A program made the translations under genes and the position numbers. A stretch of DNA of 26,900 bases from Candidatus Uhrbacteria bacterium (lineage in GTDB: Bacteria; Patescibacteriota; Patescibacteriia; JACQRZ01): assembly GCA_016206235.1 (NCBI GenBank), contig JACQRZ010000052.1:1-26900 (forward strand), written 5' to 3'. Below, piece by piece: positions 21,581 through 26,900 of this stretch (the first letter of the stretch is position 1; each line of letters opens with the position of its first letter). The notes under the pieces are model-generated. The model saw only the letters and a list, made by a program, of their open reading frames with translations, did not search any database and was not told where the DNA came from.

Positions 21581-22943
21581 AAAGTGTTCCATTGCCAAAG
21601 AGCATTGGTATGGCAAGTCTTCTACGGAACGATTCTCCGTTCAGTAGTGAATGTGTGCGTGCCGGTACGCAATTGCGTTCATATACGTCTTCGTGGGTGT
21701 GGGTGGGGCGGTGGAGGGCGGGGGTGCTCGAGCCAAGATGGACAGTGTATTTGCCATACTTTTTTCGGAGTATATCAATACCATGATAGAGGCGAGTCAT
21801 TTTTTCTATCTCAAGATGTGTTCCAAAAAGGTCGAGTTGCGCGGATATGTCGCTGGTGAGTTTTGAGAGCACAACACCCGTTGAGCGGTAGACCATTCGA
21901 GGATTGTAGAGTTCGCCAAAAATATTTTCGCAAAGAGTAATAATTTTATTGGGAAATACTGTTGCGCGTGAAAACGAAACACGAATGCCAATATCACGAA
22001 AGTCATGGGTGCGAAGAAAAAATGTCGCTTCGCGTGGCGCAATACGGTATTTTCTGGCTTTCATGCAGGCATTCTCGATATTTTTAGAAAGTTGCGAAAA
22101 AAGAAATCCTTTGTCTGATGAGGAGGGCGAAAATGTTTTCATTTTTTGAATCGAATGCGTATTTTTGCGCTCTGCCGTTTCAAGCGGGAGCACTGAAATA
22201 CCGTTCAACTCCTGCCAAATTTCAACAAATGGCTTTGAAAGGTTATTCATGACCCATTCGCTGGAAAGTTGCGTAAATTCGTAGGCAGTAGCAATGCCAT
22301 ACCGCGACAGGTGCGCCGATGTCTGCCGACCAATACCCCATACGTTTTCAAGCGGAAGATCACGAAGATACTCTTCAATAGCGGTAACCTGAATGATTGT
22401 TCGGCCGGCTGGCTTTTTCCATTTTGATCCGACTTTTGCAAGCACTTTTGTTGGTCCAAGGCCAAGGGAAAAACTTACCCCAAGTTGGCGGTAGAGATCG
22501 CGCTGAAGTTGTTCCATAATTATTGCATAGCCAGCATCTCGCCCCGTTAGAAGTCGCGCTCGTCCCTCTGGGACGAGTCTAGAAGACAGCGGCGCGGCTA
22601 CTTCTAACGGGGCAAGCCCGGTGATATCAGCAAAGCATTCATCAATGCTATACTCTTCCACAACTGATGCATAGCGCTTGACGATTGAGAAAAAGCGTTG
22701 AGAGATTATGCTATAGGTTTGGTAATCAGAAGGCAGAATAACCGCCTCGGGACAGATTTTTCGTATCTCCCAAAGTGGCATGCCACGTTTTACTCCGCGC
22801 GCTTTTGCCTCATAGCTGAGTGAGCTTGCAATACCACGTTCTTTGCCCGTGATCACCGGCCGCCCCGCCAAGGCGGGGTCGCGCGCTTGTTCGCACGAGG
22901 CAAAAAAGGCGTCGCCGTCGATGTGGAGAATGGCTTTGGTCAT
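21579..22943 (-). CDS. dinB: Y-family translesion DNA polymerase (DinB/UmuC type)
   Basis: 454 aa. Catalytic residues: D9 in HIDGDAFFASCEQ and D101-E102 in EEYSIDECFADITGL. The palm, fingers (SYEAKARGVKRGMPL), helix-hairpin-helix region (NVWGIGRQTSAHLSRYGI) and little-finger domain are present. QLDLF near residue 365 fits the beta-clamp-binding motif. Such polymerases copy damaged DNA at low fidelity. Residues 111-135 (from LEVAAPLSS to TGR) interrupt the conserved stretch after DITGL and are encoded by the palindromic element at 22541-22613; removing them restores the usual spacing. The gene follows lexA by 37 bp, so it is a LexA-controlled SOS operon member. The insertion lies at a loop near the active site and may or may not be tolerated. 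Confidence 0.92.
   Translation of the reverse strand: MTKAILHIDGDAFFASCEQARDPALAGRPVITGKERGIASSLSYEAKARGVKRGMPLWEIRKICPEAVILPSDYQTYSIISQRFFSIVKRYASVVEEYSIDECFADITGLAPLEVAAPLSSRLVPEGRARLLTGRDAGYAIIMEQLQRDLYRQLGVSFSLGLGPTKVLAKVGSKWKKPAGRTIIQVTAIEEYLRDLPLENVWGIGRQTSAHLSRYGIATAYEFTQLSSEWVMNNLSKPFVEIWQELNGISVLPLETAERKNTHSIQKMKTFSPSSSDKGFLFSQLSKNIENACMKARKYRIAPREATFFLRTHDFRDIGIRVSFSRATVFPNKIITLCENIFGELYNPRMVYRSTGVVLSKLTSDISAQLDLFGTHLEIEKMTRLYHGIDILRKKYGKYTVHLGSSTPALHRPTHTHEDVYERNCVPARTHSLLNGESFRRRLAIPMLFGNGTL
22541..22613. repeat. REP-like palindromic element inserted in frame in dinB
   Basis: A 14-bp perfect inverted repeat, GCCCCGTTAGAAGT (22541-22554) and ACTTCTAACGGGGC (22600-22613), encloses a second perfect hairpin, CTCGTCCC-TCT-GGGACGAG (22559-22577). 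The 73-bp unit encodes about 25 extra residues and keeps the reading frame. It parallels the protein-coding palindromic elements known in Rickettsia, but the sequence is different. Confidence 0.75.
22863..22878. repeat. Short GC palindrome near the dinB 5-prime end
   Basis: CCCCGCC, AA, GGCGGGG: a perfect 7-bp stem encoding part of DPALAGRP. The encoded protein aligns with family members without extra length, so this is a replacement or chance rather than an insertion. Confidence 0.4.
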
Positions 22944-22945
22944 AT

Positions 22946-22980
22946 TTTTAGGTGTTAGGTTCTAGGTTTGAGCTTCTAGC
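22946..22980. repeat. Degenerate 7-bp repeat tract filling the lexA-dinB gap
   Basis: Five units: TTTTAGG, TGTTAGG, TTCTAGG, TTTGAGC, TTCTAGC. They take up almost all of the 37-bp spacer before the dinB ATG, with no Shine-Dalgarno sequence visible. The 13-mer at 22949-22961 recurs in inverse orientation at 8160-8172. Confidence 0.65.
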
Positions 22981-23547
22981 TTAGTATTTTCTAATGACTG
23001 CTGTGACGACTGCGGCGATTTTGAGTTCTTCTTGAGGGACGATGATCGGATAATCTTTATTGCCAGGTACGAGTACTGGCTTGCCATTCTTTTTTTGGAG
23101 ATATTTCATAGTCCATGCGTGATCAACTTCAGCAATCACAATATCTCCTTCACATGCTTGGCGACCTCGCTCCACAAGCACCATGTCGCCAGAAAAGATA
23201 CCAGCCTCAATCATGGAATCGCCCTTCACTTTGAGCATGAATGTGGCTTCTTTTTTTTCGACCAAAAATTCATCAAGACTCATGGTGTCAGCTGTTTCTT
23301 CTTCTGCAGGAGAGGGAAACCCTGCTTCGACTGTTCCTAAGACGCGGAGCGATTGAATCAGATTGTCGAGCGGTATGAGTTTTCCTTTGCTGTCCTTTTC
23401 AATAAGTCCGGCTTCAACCATTTTATCCACAAGACGTACCGCAGCTGTTTTTGACTTAAATCCGAGGAGTTTTGCCATCTCTCCATAGCTTGGCATGCGC
23501 TTGCGGTCGTGGTAAAAAACTTTTATTTTTTGAAGATATTTCTGCAT
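22981..23547 (-). CDS. lexA: LexA repressor, SOS regulator
   Basis: 188 aa. The N-terminal winged helix (MPSYGEMAKLLGFKSKTAAVRLV) binds operators. The cleavage site A75-G76 lies in VEAGFPS, and the catalytic pair is S111 in KGDSMIEAG and K148 in WTMKYL, so RecA-stimulated self-cleavage should work. Length is slightly below the usual 200 residues. Its own promoter holds a perfect palindrome in the spacer, which fits autorepression. It heads an operon with dinB. The opening MQKYLQKIKVFYHDRKRMPS resembles the compact recognition domain of LexA in deep-branching lineages. Confidence 0.93.
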   Translation of the reverse strand: MQKYLQKIKVFYHDRKRMPSYGEMAKLLGFKSKTAAVRLVDKMVEAGLIEKDSKGKLIPLDNLIQSLRVLGTVEAGFPSPAEEETADTMSLDEFLVEKKEATFMLKVKGDSMIEAGIFSGDMVLVERGRQACEGDIVIAEVDHAWTMKYLQKKNGKPVLVPGNKDYPIIVPQEELKIAAVVTAVIRKY

Positions 23548-23568
23548 ACGCGTGAGTTACTTATTTCT

Positions 23569-23596
23569 GAAAGCTGACAGCTAAAAGCTATAAGCT
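23569..23596. repeat. Degenerate 7-bp repeat tract in the lexA leader
   Basis: Four units on the plus strand: GAAAGCT, GACAGCT, AAAAGCT, ATAAGCT (NNNAGCT). On the minus strand the tract begins at about the predicted lexA transcription start, so it would form the 5-prime end of the mRNA. Confidence 0.65.
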
Positions 23597-23602
23597 AAAA
23601 TA

Positions 23603-23631
23603 AGTATAGTGTACGATCGTACACATGTCAA
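23603..23631 (-). promoter_or_regulatory. lexA promoter with LexA operator in the spacer
   Basis: On the minus strand TTGACA (23626-23631), a 17-bp spacer and TATACT (23603-23608) form a near-perfect housekeeping promoter. The spacer contains GTGTACGATCGTACAC (23609-23624), a perfect 16-bp palindrome and the obvious candidate LexA box. It differs from the E. coli (CTG-N10-CAG) and Bacillus (GAAC-N4-GTTC) boxes. Confidence 0.8.
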
Positions 23632-23692
23632 GAAAGTTGAAACATTTTTGAAATGTAATCGTTTTTTTAATGACAAGGATACATTCCTTTTC

Positions 23693-23823
23693 TGACAGCT
23701 GCCCTCTCCATGTCAATGCTTTTTTGGGAGAACCAAGAACGATTGCGAAGATACTCAGTTGATGAGTCAGACACTCGTGAAAGGGGTGAAAGCTCGTCTC
23801 TGGTCGTGAGAGGGCAGCTGTCA
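23693..23823. mobile_element. 131-bp element with 16-bp perfect terminal inverted repeats
   Basis: TGACAGCTGCCCTCTC (23693-23708) and its exact complement GAGAGGGCAGCTGTCA (23808-23823) enclose about 99 bp with no convincing gene. Inner hairpins include TTGG-GAGAA-CCAA and ACTCA-GTTGA-TGAGT. It could be a MITE-like non-autonomous transposon or a structured RNA closed by a long stem. No clear target-site duplication flanks it. With the lexA promoter, the heptamer tracts and about 60 bp of featureless sequence, it fills the gap between lexA and 23885. Confidence 0.5.
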
Positions 23824-23824
23824 C

Positions 23825-23859
23825 AATACTAATCACGAACAACTAAGAACTAATCACTC
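23825..23859. repeat. Degenerate 7-bp repeat tract beside the 131-bp element
   Basis: Five units: AATACTA, ATCACGA, ACAACTA, AGAACTA, ATCACTC, with consensus ANNACTA. It begins 1 bp after the inverted-repeat element. Confidence 0.55.
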
Positions 23860-23884
23860 GCTACAGTTGCCTATATGGACATAG

Positions 23885-24184
23885 CGCGACCTTGTACGCG
23901 AGTTACTAAAAGAAAATTTGTGGGATTGGCCCGAAGTTCGGCCTGCGCTTTTAGATCAGAGAAACGGACTTTGGGTTCCGCGGGTAGATACCACTGAAAC
24001 AGATACTGAGGTAAAGATAACACTGAATCTTCCCGGTGCAACACATCTTTTTGAAGAAGCTGGGGCGCTGTATCGTGTGGCATGTCTTGCCGATGCTCTC
24101 GCAATTCCTCTTAACACGGTAAAGACCAACCTTCGACGCGCAAAACAGGCGCTTGGAGATATACTTCAAAACACCTATGCATAA
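23885..24184 (+). pseudogene. Remnant resembling sigma factor region 4
   Basis: An open frame of about 99 codons follows a TAG at 23882-23884. Its end (LADALAIPLNTVKTNLRRAK, then QALGDIL) is a recognisable sigma-70 region 4.2 helix-turn-helix, which binds the -35 element. No region 2 is present and the first half is not recognisable. The only plausible starts are a TTG at 23918 or an ATG at 23875 that is out of frame by one base, which points to a frameshifted, truncated gene. A small intact protein using TTG cannot be excluded. Confidence 0.4.
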
Positions 24185-24245
24185 CACGCTCGAAGTCGAG
24201 GCATTAGTTATTTCAAATAGCGACATGCCTTCCGAGCTTCACTAG
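24177..24245 (+). pseudogene. Short frame coupled to the sigma-like remnant
   Basis: 22 codons starting at an ATG overlapping the sigma-like frame by 8 nt and ending TAG. Sigma-factor genes are often followed by an overlapping anti-sigma gene, so this could be its truncated start, but the peptide is too short to classify. The rest to 24376 contains an imperfectly placed inverted repeat TATTGT-AGA-ACAATA (24342-24356), otherwise nothing recognised. Confidence 0.2.
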
Positions 24246-24376
24246 CGTATTATGCAACGCATCTACCAAATCAAAAGCAGTGAGCTTTCCAGACAAAACA
24301 TCGGTGCACGTCGTGCCATTGTGAAGAAGAAAGAAATAGGGTATTGTAGAACAATATTCTTAACACTCTATCTCGT

Positions 24377-24742
24377 ATGGCGAGCATTCAAGATGTTTTT
24401 TTCACGATTCAAGACATTAAAAAACAGCAACGGGAAATACGTAAAATGTACACAGAAGCGCTCGACAAGGCTTCTGACTACCAAGATGTAACCGATCAAC
24501 TTGCGGCTTTGCGCGAAAAGAAAAAAATCATTGAGCAAAAGATTAAGAGCGAATTTTCTCGTGAACTTGATAAGCTCGATGACCTCAAAGACGGACTCAA
24601 GGCAGAACAAGAGCGCATGAGCATGATGGTGCTCGATCAGCTTGCAAAAGGGGAGATTATCAAAGTGCGCGATTCCTACAACAACTCATATGATCCAATC
24701 GTAAAAGTGTCATTTAAAAAATCCGACGAGTCCGAGCACTAA
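24377..24742 (+). CDS. Small coiled-coil protein of unknown function
   Basis: 121 aa, not recognised. Residues about 8-90 are highly charged and heptad-like (IQDIKKQQREIRKMYTEALD; LAALREKKKIIEQKIKSEFS; LDDLKDGLKAEQERM), predicting a helical hairpin or coiled coil. The last 30 residues (GEIIKVRDSYNNSYDPIVKV) look like a short strand region. There is no signal peptide, membrane segment or cysteine. Balanced codon use and a clear start support a real gene. A hairpin overlaps its stop codon. Coiled-coil proteins of this size are common in small genomes; no function is claimed. Confidence 0.7.
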   Translation: MASIQDVFFTIQDIKKQQREIRKMYTEALDKASDYQDVTDQLAALREKKKIIEQKIKSEFSRELDKLDDLKDGLKAEQERMSMMVLDQLAKGEIIKVRDSYNNSYDPIVKVSFKKSDESEH

Positions 24743-24758
24743 CTCTCTAGTTAGTGCT
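24735..24758. terminator. Hairpin overlapping the stop codon of the coiled-coil gene
   Basis: AGCACTAACT (24735-24744), loop CTCT, AGTTAGTGCT (24749-24758): a perfect 10-bp stem that includes the TAA stop. There is no T-run, so it may protect the mRNA end or act with the next terminator. Confidence 0.5.
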
Positions 24759-24790
24759 GGACCAGCAGGAGGAGTAGCTCAAAAAATCTT

Positions 24791-24832
24791 ACACTACTAG
24801 TTGACTTTACTCTGCAAAGGAGTAGTGTTTTT
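24791..24832 (+). terminator. Rho-independent terminator before the 357-aa gene
   Basis: Stem ACACTACT (24791-24798) / AGTAGTGT (24821-24828), running into TTTTT. A competing inner stem ACTC / GAGT (ACTCTGCAAAGGAGT) could form instead. It lies 30 bp before the next ATG. Confidence 0.65.
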
Positions 24833-24861
24833 ATATTCCTTTACAACTTGGAGGAGCTTCC

Positions 24862-25935
24862 ATGAGCAAAAAGCCAAGCCGCAAGGAACGAAAAATTTTG
24901 CGTAAGCTCGACTCGCTGAAAAGTAAAAAGATTAGCGTTTCGGCTGTTCTGCAGGATCAATCAGTAGAGCCGGAGGCGCCAAAAGGGCTGTCAGGTACCC
25001 TGACGCTGTTTGTCACGAGCAGCCCGCAAGAACCGACGCTTGCGTTGCGCTGGTGCGTTGATCGGACGCTGCTTGCTACGCTCAAAGAGCAAGATGCTCT
25101 GCATCCCCATGTGCTTATCGTCGTTGCCTTAAAGTCTTTACAACATGAGTTTGGAGCGATGTATAGTGTTGTTGAAGCAAAGATCCTTCCTTTGGAACAG
25201 GGCATGGCCTACATGCAAATGCGATGCGCGGGGGAATATCGGATCGCAGCGACAGTGGTATGGAATCGAGACTATGATCTTGATGAGGCAAATGCAGACA
25301 GATTTGGCATCTTTCATTGGCTGGGACGATCCGGGGGATTCCGTGAGGACGGCCTTTTCCATATGTCAGTTCGACTGCGCGTCGGTGAGGCGTATGTTGC
25401 GTGGACTGTTCCCGAAGGCGTATTTGCCGCGGAGCCGCCCTCGTGGAAGAGGCGCTGGATGAGGATTTGGTTTTCAAAGCCCGCGAAAGATGAGTGTGAA
25501 TACCGCTCGCGCTGGGTCATTGTTTTTTTGATCCAGCCGTTCGTGATCGGTGCGTGGATACCTATCCGATGGTGTCTTGGTATTGTTAGTATGGTAGTTT
25601 TTTCAGTCGTCTGCGGAGTAGTGCCATGGCGTTATAACTTCAGAGCTTTCATTGGTCCGCTCGGCAGTATTTCAGGTATATGGAGCTCACTTGAAAATGA
25701 GGATTCACTGTACTACCAAGCGTGGCAATGGGTAAAAAAAGTAAGGGAAAAGTCGAGAAAGCAAATCAAGCTCGAGCCAGAGCTTCAGATTTCGAAGTTC
25801 TCGTACGACTATTCGCTCCTTGAAAATGTTGCGTGCGACATGTCGTGGTCACTGAACAAGGTGCCACTTCTTCAGCGCGCGCAGCTTATCGTATGGAAGA
25901 TGAAGGCTCGCGTATGCAAGCCATTTCAGTCGTGA
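24862..25935 (+). CDS. Unrecognised protein with a central hydrophobic region
   Basis: 357 aa, no family recognised. The N-terminus is very basic (SKKPSRKERKILRKLDSLKS KK). Residues about 45-190 form a strand-rich domain (LTLFVTSS, HVLIVVALKSL, YRIAATVVWNRDYDLDEANA, LFHMSVRLRVGEAYVAWTVP). Two adjacent hydrophobic helices (about 214-255) follow, then a basic segment and a soluble tail with KVREKSRKQIKLEPELQISK. The start has the strongest Shine-Dalgarno in the window (GGAGG, 7 nt before the ATG), unlike most neighbours. Base composition is richer in GC and tryptophan codons than the cysteine-rich array. It is bracketed by terminators on both sides, so it is a single-gene unit. Confidence 0.75.
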   Translation: MSKKPSRKERKILRKLDSLKSKKISVSAVLQDQSVEPEAPKGLSGTLTLFVTSSPQEPTLALRWCVDRTLLATLKEQDALHPHVLIVVALKSLQHEFGAMYSVVEAKILPLEQGMAYMQMRCAGEYRIAATVVWNRDYDLDEANADRFGIFHWLGRSGGFREDGLFHMSVRLRVGEAYVAWTVPEGVFAAEPPSWKRRWMRIWFSKPAKDECEYRSRWVIVFLIQPFVIGAWIPIRWCLGIVSMVVFSVVCGVVPWRYNFRAFIGPLGSISGIWSSLENEDSLYYQAWQWVKKVREKSRKQIKLEPELQISKFSYDYSLLENVACDMSWSLNKVPLLQRAQLIVWKMKARVCKPFQS

Positions 25936-25960
25936 GGAGCACCCGTTGCTCCTCTCTTTT
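25934..25960 (+). terminator. Terminator after the 357-aa gene
   Basis: GAGGAGCA (25934-25941), loop CCCGT, TGCTCCTC (25947-25954), then TCTTTT. The stem overlaps the TGA stop codon. Confidence 0.75.
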
Positions 25961-25976
25961 CATTTTGGGCACTTTT

Positions 25977-25985
25977 TGATACACT
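25977..25985 (+). promoter_or_regulatory. Extended -10 promoter of the dus gene
   Basis: TGATACACT, an extended -10 ending 19 bp before the ATG. It is the same motif as at 16503 and one base different from those at 12776 and 13519. Confidence 0.4.
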
Positions 25986-26004
25986 CGTGCCGTTAGATAC
26001 GTTT

Positions 26005-26900
26005 ATGCGAAAAGGATTTTGGAAACAATTGAAGACACCCATACTGGCGCTGGCGCCCATGGCAAATGTTACTGATGCGGCGTTTCGGCATATTATCGCC
26101 AAGTATGGTAAGCCCGATGTGATGTGGACTGAGTTTGTCTCGTGCGATGGCTTATGTTCGAATGGCCGAGAGAAGCTGCTGGTTGATTTTATGTATGATG
26201 AGTCGCAGCGGCCGATTGTTGCCCAAATTTTTGGCGCAACGCCTGAGCATTTCTACAAAACAGCCCTGCTTATTCAAGAACTTGGTTTTGACGGCATTGA
26301 TATCAATATGGGCTGCCCGGATCGCGCTGTGGAAAAACAAGGAGCAGGCGCAGCGCTTATCAAAAATCCGGAACTCGCGCAAGAGATTATCCGCGCTACC
26401 ATTCGAGGGGCAGCGGATGTGCCGGTATCGGTGAAAACGCGCATTGGGTATACTCGTAATACATTGCAGGAGTGGCTGCCGTATCTTCTCGACGCAGGGA
26501 TTTCAGCGCTTACCATTCATGGCAGGACTCGAAAAGAAATGTCGGATGTGCCAGCGCACTGGGACGCGATTACTGCAAGCGTGGAGCTCGTCCGCGCTTT
26601 TGATTCTTCGGACAATCGTCCGATCGTGCTTGGCAACGGAGACGTTGCTTCACTGGCTGAGGCGCGCAAGAAGTGTGAAGAGTATGGCGTTGATGGTGTT
26701 ATGATTGGTAGAGGCATTTTTGGAAATCCATGGCTGTTCGCTGAGTACGAGCCAACGCCCACCGAGAAGATGCGTGTTCTTGCCGAGCATGCTGATCTCT
26801 TTGAAAAATTATTGATGGGCAGCAAACACTTTGATATTATGAAAAAGCACGTAAAGGCGTATATCTCTGGCTTTGACGGCGCAAAAGAGCTGCGGATAAA
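26005..26900 (+). CDS. dus: tRNA-dihydrouridine synthase, cut by window end
   Basis: 298 codons are visible from ATG 26005; the frame is still open at the window end, with roughly 25-40 residues missing by family length. The enzyme uses FMN and NADPH to reduce specific uridines in tRNA. Visible marks: PILALAPMANVTDAAFR at the start of the barrel, the catalytic Cys104 in INMGCPDRAVEKQGAGAALI, VKTRIGY, LTIHGRTRKEM, and the phosphate-binding VLGNGDV and GVMIGRGIFGNPW. The GCP-x-x-x-V-x-K-x-G-A-G-A-L arrangement is classic for bacterial Dus; the DusB subgroup is likely but not certain. It follows a terminator and has its own promoter. Confidence 0.92.
   Translation, partial: MRKGFWKQLKTPILALAPMANVTDAAFRHIIAKYGKPDVMWTEFVSCDGLCSNGREKLLVDFMYDESQRPIVAQIFGATPEHFYKTALLIQELGFDGIDINMGCPDRAVEKQGAGAALIKNPELAQEIIRATIRGAADVPVSVKTRIGYTRNTLQEWLPYLLDAGISALTIHGRTRKEMSDVPAHWDAITASVELVRAFDSSDNRPIVLGNGDVASLAEARKKCEEYGVDGVMIGRGIFGNPWLFAEYEPTPTEKMRVLAEHADLFEKLLMGSKHFDIMKKHVKAYISGFDGAKELRI

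Noticed and set aside
23758..23788. Hammerhead-ribozyme-like TTGATGAG...GAAA
   Set aside because: The core C is replaced by T, the stem II pairing next to GAAA is poor, and no cleavage-site arm fits.
23588..23842. 84-codon minus-strand frame
   Set aside because: It covers the inverted-repeat element and the lexA promoter and has no family features; it is a by-product of the repeat.
1..26900. UGA recoding to glycine as in Gracilibacteria/SR1
   Set aside because: TGA ends several genes at family-typical positions (for example 5819, 25933) and no gene needs TGA read as an amino acid.

Overview
The window looks like a piece of a Patescibacteria (candidate phyla radiation) genome. This rests on small genes packed tightly together, a family of large cysteine-rich multi-zinc-ribbon proteins that I associate with that group, an anaerobic class III ribonucleotide reductase, a VKOR-based disulfide system, and degenerate 7-bp repeat tracts and REP-like palindromes. 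TGA, TAA and TAG all end genes, so the SR1/Gracilibacteria recoding of UGA does not apply. The lineage call is inference; no rRNA or tRNA gene was seen.

Positions 1-8220: four tandem paralogues (595, 582, 567 and 554 aa) of a cysteine-rich protein of unknown function. Each has paired zinc ribbons at both ends and a cysteine-ladder middle. A hicB-hicA toxin-antitoxin pair with its own promoter sits between copies 2 and 3, and a NUDIX hydrolase is translationally coupled to copy 4. A decayed stretch follows, holding a perfect palindrome flanked by an 11-bp direct repeat.

Positions 8188-13471: a copper/metal block. It holds a small Met/Cys/His-rich membrane protein, an HMA-DsbD/TauE-like-cupredoxin fusion, a free HMA chaperone and a CopA-type P1B ATPase. 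After a terminator comes a membrane-anchored DsbA-like protein whose CxxC is CPYS.

Positions 13500-16736: a 933-aa exported cysteine-repeat protein with a long helical tail, then a small Com-like zinc finger. Positions 16834-21297: NrdD and its radical-SAM activase, a DoxX-like membrane protein, and a DsbA-VKOR pair. The oxidative-folding genes are the natural partners of the exported cysteine-rich protein.

Positions 21298-24376: on the minus strand, a lexA-dinB SOS operon. The lexA promoter has consensus spacing, with a perfect 16-bp palindrome filling the spacer. The polymerase gene carries an in-frame REP-like palindromic insertion. Around it lie a decayed reading frame, a 131-bp element bounded by 16-bp perfect inverted repeats, heptamer tracts and a sigma-region-4-like remnant. 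Positions 24377-26900: a coiled-coil protein, an unrecognised 357-aa protein with a central hydrophobic region, and a tRNA-dihydrouridine synthase cut by the window end.

The best candidates for undescribed biology are the four-copy zinc-ribbon/cysteine-ladder array, the 7-bp repeat tracts with inserted palindromes, the 131-bp inverted-repeat element, and the higher-order cysteine-repeat exported protein.
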